From Roseburia porci (GTDB lineage: Bacteria > Bacillota > Clostridia > Lachnospirales > Lachnospiraceae), in contig NZ_VUNI01000010.1 of the NCBI RefSeq assembly GCF_009695765.1, positions 30,144-94,143 of the forward strand: a stretch of 64,000 nt of DNA, written 5' to 3'. The translations under genes and the position numbers were made by a program. The number at the start of each line of letters is the position of its first letter. Positions within the stretch are counted from its first letter, which is position 1. The notes below the pieces were generated by a model. The model worked only from the letters and a program-made list of their open reading frames with translations. It was not told the origin of the DNA and did not search any database. Positions 8,569-17,467 of the stretch are shown here, in pieces.

Positions 8569-10956
8569 TTACCATTCAGAAGTTGCAGACATCTTTTCTT
8601 CCACAAATCCTTCACACAGAAATTCTTTGTCTTCTCTTCGGATCGTCAGCTGACCGGATTTCATTGTATAAAAAACAGAACTTTTCACTTCCTTCAGACG
8701 CTGTATGGTTTCTTTGGCAGGATGACCGTAAGAATTATCCCTGGCGCACGAAACAGCCGTAATTTCCGGTCTGATCTGCTCCAGAAGCAACCCGGAATTT
8801 GATGTTTTTGATCCATGATGAACTGCTTTCAAAAATTGCACATGTGTAAGCTCTGCCTGTTCTGCCAGTACTTTCTCCCCGGTAGCCGGAAGATCTCCTG
8901 CAAACAACGCACGAAAATCCCCTTCTTCGTAATACAACACCTGCGATAGTATATTCCGGTCGTTATTGCAACCTTTGGCATATTCCTTTGTCGGGAAAAT
9001 ATTTTGCAGACAGGCATTCCCGATCTGTATCGTATCTCCGGCACCAAGCAGCAAGATCTCTGTCCGGTTATTCTGTGCTGCAATGCAGAGTTTGTCATAC
9101 GCCTCATCCTTTGGCATTTCCTCTGAAATCACAAGATAATCTACAGGATAACCGCTCTCAAGCACTTCCAGCAGTCCTGAAATATGATCTTCATCGCCAT
9201 GTGACACAAACCAGTAAGATATTTTCTTTTCTCCATTATATTTTAAAAATGGAAGAATACGATATTTACCAACCTCTTTTACACTCGTGCTCCCCCCGTC
9301 AAAAAAGCAGCCGGTTTCATCTCCGGTTCTCAAAAAAATCGCATCTCCCTGTCCAACATCAAGTACCGCAAGTTTCCATTCTTTTCGTGGTCCGGACAAT
9401 ATAAGCACAAAAAGCAGCACTACAAGTCCTCCTGAAAAAACGATCTGATTCTTTCTTTTCCGCTTTCTTCTGTTCCATAACAGGATTGTGCCAAACAGAA
9501 CTGCATAATAAAGAAACAGCTTCCATTTGTCCGGTGCTCCACAGATATATTGTGCATTTGGAAGCTTTGCTGTCAGTCCACACAATCCTTCATACAGTTT
9601 CAATATAAGACTGCATGGAAGAAACAATACTCTGACCAATAACGACCGGTAGACCGGTATCTTTAAACTTTCAAGCAATATCCCGCATGTGCCCCCAAGA
9701 ATACCAAACAGGATCATATAGGTTAACAGTGGAAGGACAAAAAAGTTTAAAAGCATCGCATACACCGGAACTTCATAATAATTACACGCCACAATTGGAA
9801 CTGTCATAAGCTGTATTCCAAGGCTGGTAAATAAATTTTCTTTTAGCTTCTGTTTCCATGTTCTTTTACCTGTTTCTTCCGCTTTGGCAATACTGTGTCC
9901 AACAATTCCAATTCCCATGACCGCACCAAAAGAAAAGATAAATCCGGAATATTCAAACAGGAATGGATTTTCCCACACAAGAATCACTGCGAGGATTCCC
10001 ATTGCAGTCAGAAGATCATAGCTTCGTCCGACAACAGCTGCAAAAAGGCATATCGCGAGCATTCCTACTGCTCTTTTTACCGATATTCCGTTTCCCGTCA
10101 TTTGTGCATAGGACCATAACAAAAAGACGGATATCACTCCGGCTGTCAGATAAGTTCTTCCTCTTTTCCTTAAAAAGCGATAAACCGTAAGCCCGATCAT
10201 GGATACATGAAGCCCTGATATTGCGAGAATATGCGAGATGCCACCATTCTGATAGAGCTGCCGGACTTCCTGATCCATCTCCGACTTATCCCCCAGGATC
10301 ATTCCCGAAATCGTCCCTGCTTCTCTCTTGGAAAGATATTCTTTAAATATCCGTTCCATACGTTTTTGCAGCTGATACAGACCTTCCCGATACCGGTCAG
10401 CCTTTCCGTATACCTGATCAATTCTACAGGACTTAAGTGCATAATCAATCTTCTGGCTTGCATAGAAACTGGCCGGATCAAAATTTCCTTCGTTTCTGGC
10501 TTCGTCAAACATTTTTACTTTTGCATGAATAATAAGGATCTGACCGATCGAATAATCATCGGTCTGAAGATAGGCAATCACATCATTCGTTGATATGGTG
10601 CCTTTTGAAATGACTGCATAACAGTCTGTCAGATAATAAAGATATTGTTTGTTTTTATACTCTTTTTTGTACAGCGTTCCCCGAACCGTAACCGGCATTT
10701 GTTCTGTCATCTGTGACAGATACTGATCTTTGTATTCTATTTCATTTTCCGCATGTTCTGCTGCCATCAGGAACAAAAAGACGGCTATTCCGATCAGAAA
10801 CAGCCGCCCTTTCCATCGTCTCCATTCGGTATGCGTACCTATGAAATAAACACACGCGGCCAGCATAAGCACAACTGCCTCCATCCGCTTTCCCATTCCC
10901 CACAGATTTCCAAGCAGATAGACACTCGCCATACAGAGTAATGGCCTTCTTTTCAC
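8569..10956 (-). CDS. comEC: DNA uptake channel ComEC/Rec2
   Basis: A 795-residue membrane protein that forms the inner-membrane channel for single-stranded DNA in natural transformation. The N-terminal part has several membrane helices and an OB-like segment. The middle has the Competence-domain signature ISHILAISGLHVSMIGL (near residue 240) with further helices. The C-terminal third is a metallo-beta-lactamase domain with LDVGQGDAIFLRTG and the metal motif SHGDEDHISG. The GTG start at 10956 shares one base with the stop of the GerMN gene. It is last in the comEA-to-comEC run and ends just 8 bp from the nadB operator. Confidence 0.95.
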   Translation of the reverse strand: MKRRPLLCMASVYLLGNLWGMGKRMEAVVLMLAACVYFIGTHTEWRRWKGRLFLIGIAVFLFLMAAEHAENEIEYKDQYLSQMTEQMPVTVRGTLYKKEYKNKQYLYYLTDCYAVISKGTISTNDVIAYLQTDDYSIGQILIIHAKVKMFDEARNEGNFDPASFYASQKIDYALKSCRIDQVYGKADRYREGLYQLQKRMERIFKEYLSKREAGTISGMILGDKSEMDQEVRQLYQNGGISHILAISGLHVSMIGLTVYRFLRKRGRTYLTAGVISVFLLWSYAQMTGNGISVKRAVGMLAICLFAAVVGRSYDLLTAMGILAVILVWENPFLFEYSGFIFSFGAVMGIGIVGHSIAKAEETGKRTWKQKLKENLFTSLGIQLMTVPIVACNYYEVPVYAMLLNFFVLPLLTYMILFGILGGTCGILLESLKIPVYRSLLVRVLFLPCSLILKLYEGLCGLTAKLPNAQYICGAPDKWKLFLYYAVLFGTILLWNRRKRKRKNQIVFSGGLVVLLFVLILSGPRKEWKLAVLDVGQGDAIFLRTGDETGCFFDGGSTSVKEVGKYRILPFLKYNGEKKISYWFVSHGDEDHISGLLEVLESGYPVDYLVISEEMPKDEAYDKLCIAAQNNRTEILLLGAGDTIQIGNACLQNIFPTKEYAKGCNNDRNILSQVLYYEEGDFRALFAGDLPATGEKVLAEQAELTHVQFLKAVHHGSKTSNSGLLLEQIRPEITAVSCARDNSYGHPAKETIQRLKEVKSSVFYTMKSGQLTIRREDKEFLCEGFVEEKMSATSEW

Positions 10957-11939
10957 TATTTTCCCCCTGTAGTGATCTGTGTTTCCTCCGTTCCTGCCTC
11001 AGGCTGTGAAGTCTCCTCCTGCGTATCCTGTACCACAATTGACTGGTCTGCCGTATACATGTTGGAAAGATCATACGTATAACGACATTTGCCTTTTGTA
11101 TCTCCATTAATGGAAATCTGTACTTTATTGACCGTCTGCAGTTCGGTCAGTGAATCAACGATCGAATAAAGCACAACTGCCTCCGAAATCTCTGCATTCT
11201 GGTTTTTGAAAGCATCGTCCAGATTCACATAACAGATTCCATCCACTACGGAAATGGTGATCAGTTTTGTCTCCGATGGAATCGCAGACTGAAGTCCTTT
11301 GGTCTTTGGTCCCTCTAAAAGCTGTTCCATCACAAGTTTTTCCATAGAGATATTGGAGCTGTAGTGAACCACCCTGTTTTCCTTTTCCAGCTGTGTTCCA
11401 TCCGATGAAGCAAAATACAAAGTCAGCGTCGTTGTAAGGCTTGTGTTGATCTGTTCTCCAGGGTTCTCAACAAAGCTCTCATTGTTCATTCCCCCGACCA
11501 CTTTTCCCTCTGCGTCCTGCAGGTACTCGGAATTAACGGTAAATGCCACGTAGGAAATTCCCTTGATCTGAAGCAGTGTCCGGACAATCGCAGCCCTCGA
11601 AAGCACTTCCTCTGTTGGCGACATATCATGATATTCCTCACTGAAATCCACTGTCAAAAGATATCCGTTATAATCATATCCCTGAACCGAAACATCCTTT
11701 GGAATCACTCTACGGATATCATTTTCTTCCGGATCAGATGCCAGTTTATCCAGTAACTCTTCAATCTGACCCTCCGTATCCGATGCCTTCAGTTCATAAT
11801 CCACCGGAACAATCTTGGTCACATCCATATTCAAATAAAACAGCTGTATTCCGCCACTTTTTTTGTTTCCTGCACACCCGCCAAGGATCATGGAAACAAG
11901 CATAGCCAGAATCAGACTTATACTTATCATTTTTTTCAT
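10956..11939 (-). CDS. GerMN-domain lipoprotein
   Basis: A 327-residue lipoprotein with a signal peptide ending in a lipobox (MILGGC) and two GerMN-type repeats, roughly residues 60-155 and 185-290 (IQLFYLNMD... and TLTLYFASSDG...). GerMN domains occur in the spore germination protein GerM and in actinobacterial LpqB. I use the ATG at 11939 because AGGTGA precedes it. It directly follows the histidine kinase, which suggests it works with that sensor at the outer membrane face, as LpqB does with MtrB. A T/Q/E-rich tail ends the protein. Confidence 0.88.
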   Translation of the reverse strand: MKKMISISLILAMLVSMILGGCAGNKKSGGIQLFYLNMDVTKIVPVDYELKASDTEGQIEELLDKLASDPEENDIRRVIPKDVSVQGYDYNGYLLTVDFSEEYHDMSPTEEVLSRAAIVRTLLQIKGISYVAFTVNSEYLQDAEGKVVGGMNNESFVENPGEQINTSLTTTLTLYFASSDGTQLEKENRVVHYSSNISMEKLVMEQLLEGPKTKGLQSAIPSETKLITISVVDGICYVNLDDAFKNQNAEISEAVVLYSIVDSLTELQTVNKVQISINGDTKGKCRYTYDLSNMYTADQSIVVQDTQEETSQPEAGTEETQITTGGK

Positions 11940-11948
11940 ATACGTCAC

Positions 11949-13391
11949 CTATGCAATATAATTCAAAGGAATCCTTACATCAAAAGTTGTTCCTTCATTC
12001 AGCACACTATATACTTTGATTGCACCACGATGCATCAGAATCGAATTTCTGGTAATCGCAAGTCCCAGACCCGTTCCACCGATCTCTCTCGAATGTGATT
12101 TATCCACACGATAAAATCTTTCGTAAATGTGCTCTAACGATTCCTCTGGAATTCCAATTCCGGAATCTTCTACTTTGAGATAGAAATACTGATGATCCGC
12201 ATTTAAAGAAACATGGACCCAGCCCTCTCCATCATTTTTGTTATACTTGATCGCATTTTCGATCAAATTGGTAAATGCAAGTGTAATCTTCACTTCATCA
12301 ACCTCTGCACTTACCGGCCGGAAGCTTTCCAAAACAAGTTCCACCTTCTGCTTGTCTGCAATTGGCTGTAACCGTTTTAATATCTGCTCTAAAAGTTCAT
12401 TGATATTCACGGTAGTGATATTCAGATCAGCCGCAGATTTATCCATTTTTACAAGCGAAAGAAGATCATTGATGATCTTTGTCTCACGCTCGATCTCATT
12501 GGTGATATCTTCCATAAATTCCTGATACAGTTCCACCGGAGCATCCGGCATACTGTTTAAAGAATCCGCCAATACTTTGATCGATGTCATCGGTGTTTTT
12601 AATTCATGTGACACATTGGATACAAATTCCTGTCTGGAATCATCCATTACTTTCATACGTCCAAGCATGGCATTAAACTTCTCGCAGATCTGAATCGTCT
12701 CTGTATAATCATTCACCTGAAGGCTGTCATCCCCATAACCGGTCTGGATTGACTCAATGGAATCCGATAATTTGTGAAATGGTTTTACCAGTCGAAGTGA
12801 AATCAGAATTCCGAAAAATGCGATTGCAACGCCTAAAACAACTTCAATGATCAAAGCGATTACCCGCAGATATTCGAGGTTCAACTCAATATTGTCTGTG
12901 GACACACTGATAACCATCACTCCAAGTATTGTATTTTTTTTATCATTGGGATCTGTGATTGGAATCGCCATCTCAATATAATGATTCTCAGAATCCACAT
13001 TTGTAATCTCCTGTCCATTCAGACTCTTGATTACTTCTTCGGAAATGATCGTTTTGCCATCATCCAGATTGTATGTATCATGGATGATACGAAACGCGTC
13101 ATTCACAATGATCACTCTTCCATCATAGATCGTCGTCAACATCTCGATCTGTGCATGAATGATATCGGATTCATCTCCATCAATATAATCACTGGTTGCA
13201 ATCTGATTTGTCAGGATCTTTGCCTGACTCAGAATCTCGCTCTCGCGGATAGAAACTGCTCTTGATTCGTAGGACTTTAAAATTCCCACTCTGAGAATTA
13301 TGCCAGGAACAATTGCCATAATTATAAAAATAATCATGAGCCGGCACTTAAAACTTTTGATAAATTCAATGAAACGTTTGCTTTTTGGCAT
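11949..13391 (-). CDS. Membrane sensor histidine kinase
   Basis: A 480-residue kinase. Membrane helices at about residues 17-37 and 175-199 flank an extracytoplasmic sensor of about 135 residues, probably Cache/PAS-like. A HAMP domain follows, then HisKA with the phospho-acceptor H262 in SHELKTPMTSIK, and HATPase_c with the N box NLIENAIKYN and the G boxes DSGIGIPEESLEHIYERFYR and GGTGLGLAIT. It partners the response regulator 13 bp upstream. The architecture is WalK/PhoR-like without a cytoplasmic PAS domain. Confidence 0.94.
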   Translation of the reverse strand: MPKSKRFIEFIKSFKCRLMIIFIIMAIVPGIILRVGILKSYESRAVSIRESEILSQAKILTNQIATSDYIDGDESDIIHAQIEMLTTIYDGRVIIVNDAFRIIHDTYNLDDGKTIISEEVIKSLNGQEITNVDSENHYIEMAIPITDPNDKKNTILGVMVISVSTDNIELNLEYLRVIALIIEVVLGVAIAFFGILISLRLVKPFHKLSDSIESIQTGYGDDSLQVNDYTETIQICEKFNAMLGRMKVMDDSRQEFVSNVSHELKTPMTSIKVLADSLNSMPDAPVELYQEFMEDITNEIERETKIINDLLSLVKMDKSAADLNITTVNINELLEQILKRLQPIADKQKVELVLESFRPVSAEVDEVKITLAFTNLIENAIKYNKNDGEGWVHVSLNADHQYFYLKVEDSGIGIPEESLEHIYERFYRVDKSHSREIGGTGLGLAITRNSILMHRGAIKVYSVLNEGTTFDVRIPLNYIA

Positions 13392-13404
13392 GACAGGGTT
13401 CCTC

Positions 13405-14097
13405 TTATTTCTGACTGTAATAGTAACCTACACCCCATTTTGTGTGTACGTACTTTGGTTCACTTGGATTGATCTCGATCTTTTCTCTCAATCTCCGGAC
13501 ATGAACATCAACGGTGCGTACATCCCCGGGATATTCATATCCCCACACCATATTAAGCAGATTTTCTCTGCTGTATACTTTATTTTCGTTCTTCATAAGT
13601 AACTCAAGCAGATCAAATTCTTTTGTTGTAAGATTTACTTCTTTTCCGAGAATAAACATTCTCCTGCTTTCGCAATCCAATCGGATGTCTCCTTTTTCGA
13701 TTACATTGCTGTTTGTTTCTTTGACTCTTGTACCCGATGTACGGCGCATGATCGCTTTAATCCTTGCTTTCACCTCAAGAATATTAAACGGTTTCGTGAT
13801 GTAATCATCTGCTCCATACTCAAGGCCAAGTATCTTATCCATATCATCACCTTTTGCTGTCAGCATTACGATCGGCATATCTGAAAACTCACGAATTGCC
13901 TGGCACACTTCAAAACCATCCATTTTCGGAAGCATGATGTCAAGAAGAATCATATCATACTGATTCTCTTTCGCCATATTAAGCGCTTCTTCTCCATCAT
14001 ATGCGCAGTCGACATCCATTCCGTCCTGCTCAAGGCTGAAACGAATTCCTTTCACGATCAATTTTTCATCATCAACTACAAGAACTTTTTTTGCCAT
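13405..14097 (-). CDS. OmpR-family response regulator
   Basis: A 230-residue regulator with an N-terminal receiver (acidic VVDDEK, phospho-acceptor D53 in MILLDIMLP, T in MLTAKG, K in ITKPF) and a C-terminal winged helix (DIRLDCESRRMFILGKEV to VRTVDVHVRRLREKI). It resembles WalR/MtrA. RBS GAGG lies upstream of the ATG at 14097. It sits between comEA and its kinase gene in the same direction and probably in one transcript. Confidence 0.95.
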   Translation of the reverse strand: MAKKVLVVDDEKLIVKGIRFSLEQDGMDVDCAYDGEEALNMAKENQYDMILLDIMLPKMDGFEVCQAIREFSDMPIVMLTAKGDDMDKILGLEYGADDYITKPFNILEVKARIKAIMRRTSGTRVKETNSNVIEKGDIRLDCESRRMFILGKEVNLTTKEFDLLELLMKNENKVYSRENLLNMVWGYEYPGDVRTVDVHVRRLREKIEINPSEPKYVHTKWGVGYYYSQK

Positions 14098-14128
14098 TTT
14101 CTGAACCTCATTTAATCATACTGTGGAC

Positions 14129-14755
14129 TTAATCTCCAACAGAGATATAATCCTTAATTTTTGCGTACATGCCTTCCTTGATTCCAGATATATTCATCAC
14201 ATCCTCCGTCGACTGAAACATTCCCTGCTCCTGTCTGTATGCAATGATACTGTCTGCTTTTGATTCTCCGACACCCGGAATCGTCATAAGCTGATCTTTG
14301 GATGCTGTATTCAAATTAATTCTTCCGTCACTGGTCACGCCTTCTGCGGTTGTCTGTGCCTCACCGGAATTCCGATCCTCTCTTCCAAGTTCTTCTGCCT
14401 CTTCTGTTGTCGGAACATAAATCATTTCTCCATCCGAAACTTCTCCGGCAAGATTCCAGTATTCCGGACTTGCATCTTCTGTCATTCCGCCTGCCGCCTC
14501 AATCGCATCGCACACACGGCTTCCAGAAGGAAGCTCAAATACTCCCGGCGCAGCCACCTGACCACAGACATAAACATAACAGCTGACATTTTCATTGCCA
14601 GCCGTCTCTGTTTTTAATTCTTTCTTTTCCAATACTTCTGTTTCCGACTCGCTGTCCTGACGGACCAGTACAGCTTCCTTTTGTGAACAGGCGGTCAGTC
14701 CCGCAAGCATAAAAACAATAAGAATCCCAGTTAAACGATAAAATTTATTTGTCAT
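14129..14755 (-). CDS. comEA: Competence DNA receptor ComEA (lipoprotein form)
   Basis: A 208-residue protein with an N-terminal lipoprotein signal (LAGLTAC lipobox, Cys near 23). An SLBB segment follows (about 55-120, CYVYVCGQVAAPGVFELP) and a C-terminal helix-hairpin-helix DNA-binding pair (about 145-205, INLNTASKDQLMTIPGVGESKADSI). ComEA binds double-stranded DNA at the cell surface and hands it to ComEC. Known ComEA proteins are usually anchored by a membrane helix, so the lipobox is a variant. The ribosome-binding site is buried in a perfect hairpin (14764-14786). It heads the run that ends in comEC, with a two-component system between. Confidence 0.9.
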   Translation of the reverse strand: MTNKFYRLTGILIVFMLAGLTACSQKEAVLVRQDSESETEVLEKKELKTETAGNENVSCYVYVCGQVAAPGVFELPSGSRVCDAIEAAGGMTEDASPEYWNLAGEVSDGEMIYVPTTEEAEELGREDRNSGEAQTTAEGVTSDGRINLNTASKDQLMTIPGVGESKADSIIAYRQEQGMFQSTEDVMNISGIKEGMYAKIKDYISVGD

Positions 14756-14763
14756 ATCTGACG

Positions 14764-14786
14764 CTCCTTTCCATCCAGGAAAGGAG
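14764..14786 (-). promoter_or_regulatory. Hairpin sequestering the comEA ribosome-binding site
   Basis: CTCCTTTCC (14764-14772) and GGAAAGGAG (14778-14786) form a perfect 9-bp stem with a 5-nt loop. On the minus-strand mRNA the downstream arm ends in AAAGGAG, the Shine-Dalgarno of comEA, 8 nt before its ATG. No T run follows, so it is not a terminator. It would hold translation down unless melted. Confidence 0.75.
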
Positions 14787-14804
14787 TCTCAACGTCTGAT
14801 ATTT

Positions 14805-14836
14805 ATTTTAACGAAAAATTACAAGTATTACAAGTA
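14805..14836 (-). promoter_or_regulatory. Candidate comEA promoter with tandem 9-bp repeat
   Basis: On the minus strand TTGTAA (14828-14833) and TAAAAT (14805-14810) are 17 bp apart. The -35 region is a direct repeat of TACTTGTAA (two copies, 14819-14836), which could be a regulator site. It lies between argD and comEA, so the run has its own start. Confidence 0.55.
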
Positions 14837-14871
14837 TATTTCAATATGATTTATGATTTGTTCTGTCTTTT

Positions 14872-16068
14872 CTATGCTAACTGGTCTAATGTAAGTTCAA
14901 GTTTCTGGATCATTTCATCCACATGCTCTTTTTCGATCACAAGTGGCGGAACAAAACGAAGCACATTACTTCCTGCTGTAATCAGGATCAGTCCATTTTC
15001 CAAAGCCTTTGCGGAAACCTGACCAACCGGAATCTGGCATTCCACGCCCTGCATAAGGCCTTTTCCACGATGTGCCGTAAGACATGGATATTTTGCCACC
15101 AGCTCATCCAGCTTCTGTTCCAGATAAGGTGCAATTTCATTGACATGATCGATCACATGCAATTCTTCAAAAAGATCAAACACTTTGGATACTGCTGCGC
15201 CAACAAACGGATTGCCGCCATATGTTGTTCCATGATCTCCAGGTGCCAGAGACTTATCTGCCACCTTCTGTGTCATAAGAAAAGCTCCAACCGGCACTCC
15301 ACATCCCAGTGCTTTTGCTGATGTCATAATATCCGGTTTCACATGATAATGCTGCCATGCAAACATCTTTCCGGTTCTTCCCATACCACACTGAATCTCA
15401 TCCAGAATCAGAAGAATATCATTTTCATCACAGAGTTTGCGTACACCTTCTATGAATTCAGGCTCTGCCGGATAGATTCCGCCTTCTCCCTGAACGGTCT
15501 CCATAATGATTGCACAGGTCTTATCCGTAATCTGTGCTTTTACACTTTCCAGATCGTTATAATCCGCAAATTTCACTCCCGGAAGCAGAGGTCCAAAAGG
15601 CTCCTGATAATGCATATTTCCGGTTACAGAAAGTGCCCCGATACTTCTTCCATGGAAAGAATGGTTCATTGCGATAATCTCATGTCCTGCATGTCCGTCC
15701 CTTGTATATGCGTATTTCTTTGCAGCTTTTATCGCACCCTCGATTGCTTCTGTTCCACTGTTTGTAAAGAAAATACGATCCATCCCGCTTGCTTTTAAAG
15801 CTTTCTGTGCAGCTTCCATGGTCGGCACATTATAATACAGGTTGGATGTATGAAGCAGTTTATCAATCTGGTCTTTTAATGCCTGATTGTATTCTTTATT
15901 GCCATAGCCAAGTGCCTGAACTGCAATTCCTGCTGCAAAATCAAGGTATTTTTTTCCATCTGTATCATAAAGGTATACGCCTTCGCCATGATCAAGCACT
16001 AATGGAAATCTGTTGTATGTATGAAGAAGAGCCTTTTCTGCGCCCTCGATATAATCCTGTTTATTCAC
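14872..16068 (-). CDS. argD: Acetylornithine aminotransferase
   Basis: A 398-residue class III PLP aminotransferase that makes N-acetylornithine from the semialdehyde. Marks are [32 protein letters not shown], and the PLP lysine in [17 protein letters not shown] start it at the GTG at 16068. The GGAGG at about 16080-16084 lies after the more upstream ATG at 16092 and so cannot serve it, and [21 protein letters not shown] is the usual N-terminus. It overlaps argB by 8 bp. Last gene of argC-GNAT-argB-argD. Confidence 0.95.
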   Translation of the reverse strand: MNKQDYIEGAEKALLHTYNRFPLVLDHGEGVYLYDTDGKKYLDFAAGIAVQALGYGNKEYNQALKDQIDKLLHTSNLYYNVPTMEAAQKALKASGMDRIFFTNSGTEAIEGAIKAAKKYAYTRDGHAGHEIIAMNHSFHGRSIGALSVTGNMHYQEPFGPLLPGVKFADYNDLESVKAQITDKTCAIIMETVQGEGGIYPAEPEFIEGVRKLCDENDILLILDEIQCGMGRTGKMFAWQHYHVKPDIMTSAKALGCGVPVGAFLMTQKVADKSLAPGDHGTTYGGNPFVGAAVSKVFDLFEELHVIDHVNEIAPYLEQKLDELVAKYPCLTAHRGKGLMQGVECQIPVGQVSAKALENGLILITAGSNVLRFVPPLVIEKEHVDEMIQKLELTLDQLA

Positions 16069-16966
16069 GATAGAAACGATCCTCCTTATCATCTAAGATA
16101 GCTGTACCAATTCCTTTATTTGTAAAGATCTCAAGTAAAAGACAATGTGCAATTCTTCCATCCAGAATATGTACTCTTGATACACCGTTTTCAATTGCAT
16201 CAATACAATTGTTCAGTTTTGGCAGCATTCCGCCTCCAATATAGCCATCTTTTATGAGTTCACGTGCTTCTGATACCGTAAGTTCAGAAATCAGGGAATC
16301 CTTGTCATCCGGATCTTTATATACGCCTTCAATATCTGTCAAAAATGCCAGTTTTTCTGCCTCCACTGCTCTTGCGATCGCACAGGCTGCATCATCTGCA
16401 TTGATATTATAAGAATTATAATGATCGTCCATACCAATCGGGCAGATAATCGGAAGAAAATCTTTTTCCAGAAGATCATAAAGAATCTTCGGATTTACTT
16501 CCGTAACATCACCGACAAACCCAATGTCTTCTCCATTCGATAATTTCTTTTCAACCTTTAAAAGGCCACCGTCTTTTCCACTGATTCCGATTGCATTTAC
16601 ACCAAGTTCCTGAACCATCTGTACCAAAGACTTGTTTACCTTATTTAAAACCATTTCTGCAATTTCCATGGTTGCTTCATCTGTTTTGCGGAGTCCGTTA
16701 ACAAAAACCGGTTCCATTCCAACTTTTCCAACCCACTTGCTGATTTCTTTTCCACCGCCATGTACAATAATCGGTTTAAAACCTACCAGCTTTAACAATG
16801 TCACATCCTGGATCACATGTTTTTTCAGTTCTTCATCCACCATTGCTGATCCGCCGTATTTTACAACAATGATCTTGCGGTTAAAACGCTGTATATAAGG
16901 CAACGCCTCAATTAATACCTGTGCTTTTTCCATAACAGACTGCATATTCTGCTCTTCCATTTTCAT
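16061..16966 (-). CDS. argB: Acetylglutamate kinase
   Basis: A 301-residue amino-acid kinase family enzyme that phosphorylates N-acetylglutamate. It has the KYGGSAM phosphate-binding start, VHGGGKEIS, the substrate block [18 protein letters not shown], and [14 protein letters not shown]. The ATG at 16966 follows AAGGAG. An N-terminal helix before the kinase core, as in arginine-inhibited ArgB proteins, is present (residues 1-28), so feedback inhibition by arginine is possible. Flanked by the GNAT gene and argD. Confidence 0.96.
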   Translation of the reverse strand: MKMEEQNMQSVMEKAQVLIEALPYIQRFNRKIIVVKYGGSAMVDEELKKHVIQDVTLLKLVGFKPIIVHGGGKEISKWVGKVGMEPVFVNGLRKTDEATMEIAEMVLNKVNKSLVQMVQELGVNAIGISGKDGGLLKVEKKLSNGEDIGFVGDVTEVNPKILYDLLEKDFLPIICPIGMDDHYNSYNINADDAACAIARAVEAEKLAFLTDIEGVYKDPDDKDSLISELTVSEARELIKDGYIGGGMLPKLNNCIDAIENGVSRVHILDGRIAHCLLLEIFTNKGIGTAILDDKEDRFYRE

Positions 16967-16980
16967 TACTCCTTCTATAA

Positions 16981-17442
16981 TTACTGATTGAACCGGGTGA
17001 TATTTGCTTCATTTAACGTAAAATCATACGAATTGATATCATCACGGAATTCCCACCCTGCTTCTTTCCAGAAATGATTTCCGATCTCATTGCTCTTAAA
17101 GGCAATCAGAGATACTTTATTGATCTTTTCTTTCTGCAGGGCTCTCATGCACGCAACTACCATTGCTTTTCCAATTCCATGTTTGCGGTATTCCTCTAAT
17201 ACACAGACATGATACAGACATCCTCTTCTCCCATCATGTCCGCAGAGAATTGCTCCTACAACTTTGCCGTCCCATTCTGCGACAACACTTGTTGTAGGAT
17301 TTCTTTTGAGGAATCGCTCTACGCCTTCCTTAGAATCGTCGATCGAACGGATTCCAAATCCATGAATGGTCATCCACATATTGTAAACCTGTTCATAATC
17401 ATCCATCGTCATTGTTCTTATTTTATATTCCAAATTATCCAT
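16981..17442 (-). CDS. GNAT N-acetyltransferase inside the arginine operon
   Basis: A 153-residue GNAT protein starting at the ATG at 17442 ([19 protein letters not shown]). The acetyl-CoA site is [17 protein letters not shown], with [13 protein letters not shown] before it, a pattern like E. coli YpeA and RimI-like enzymes. It lies 25 bp after argC and 14 bp before argB, the position where many Clostridia have argJ; no argJ is in the window. Short GNATs act as N-acetylglutamate synthase in some bacteria (S-ArgA type), so that is the best guess for its role. This is inferred from context, not from a diagnostic motif. Confidence 0.8.
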   Translation of the reverse strand: MDNLEYKIRTMTMDDYEQVYNMWMTIHGFGIRSIDDSKEGVERFLKRNPTTSVVAEWDGKVVGAILCGHDGRRGCLYHVCVLEEYRKHGIGKAMVVACMRALQKEKINKVSLIAFKSNEIGNHFWKEAGWEFRDDINSYDFTLNEANITRFNQ

Positions 17443-17467
17443 TGCTTCTATCTTTTCTTTCTTTTTA

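Noticed and set aside
14764..14786. Hairpin as a terminator for argD
   Set aside because: No T run on the minus strand and its arm is the comEA ribosome-binding site.
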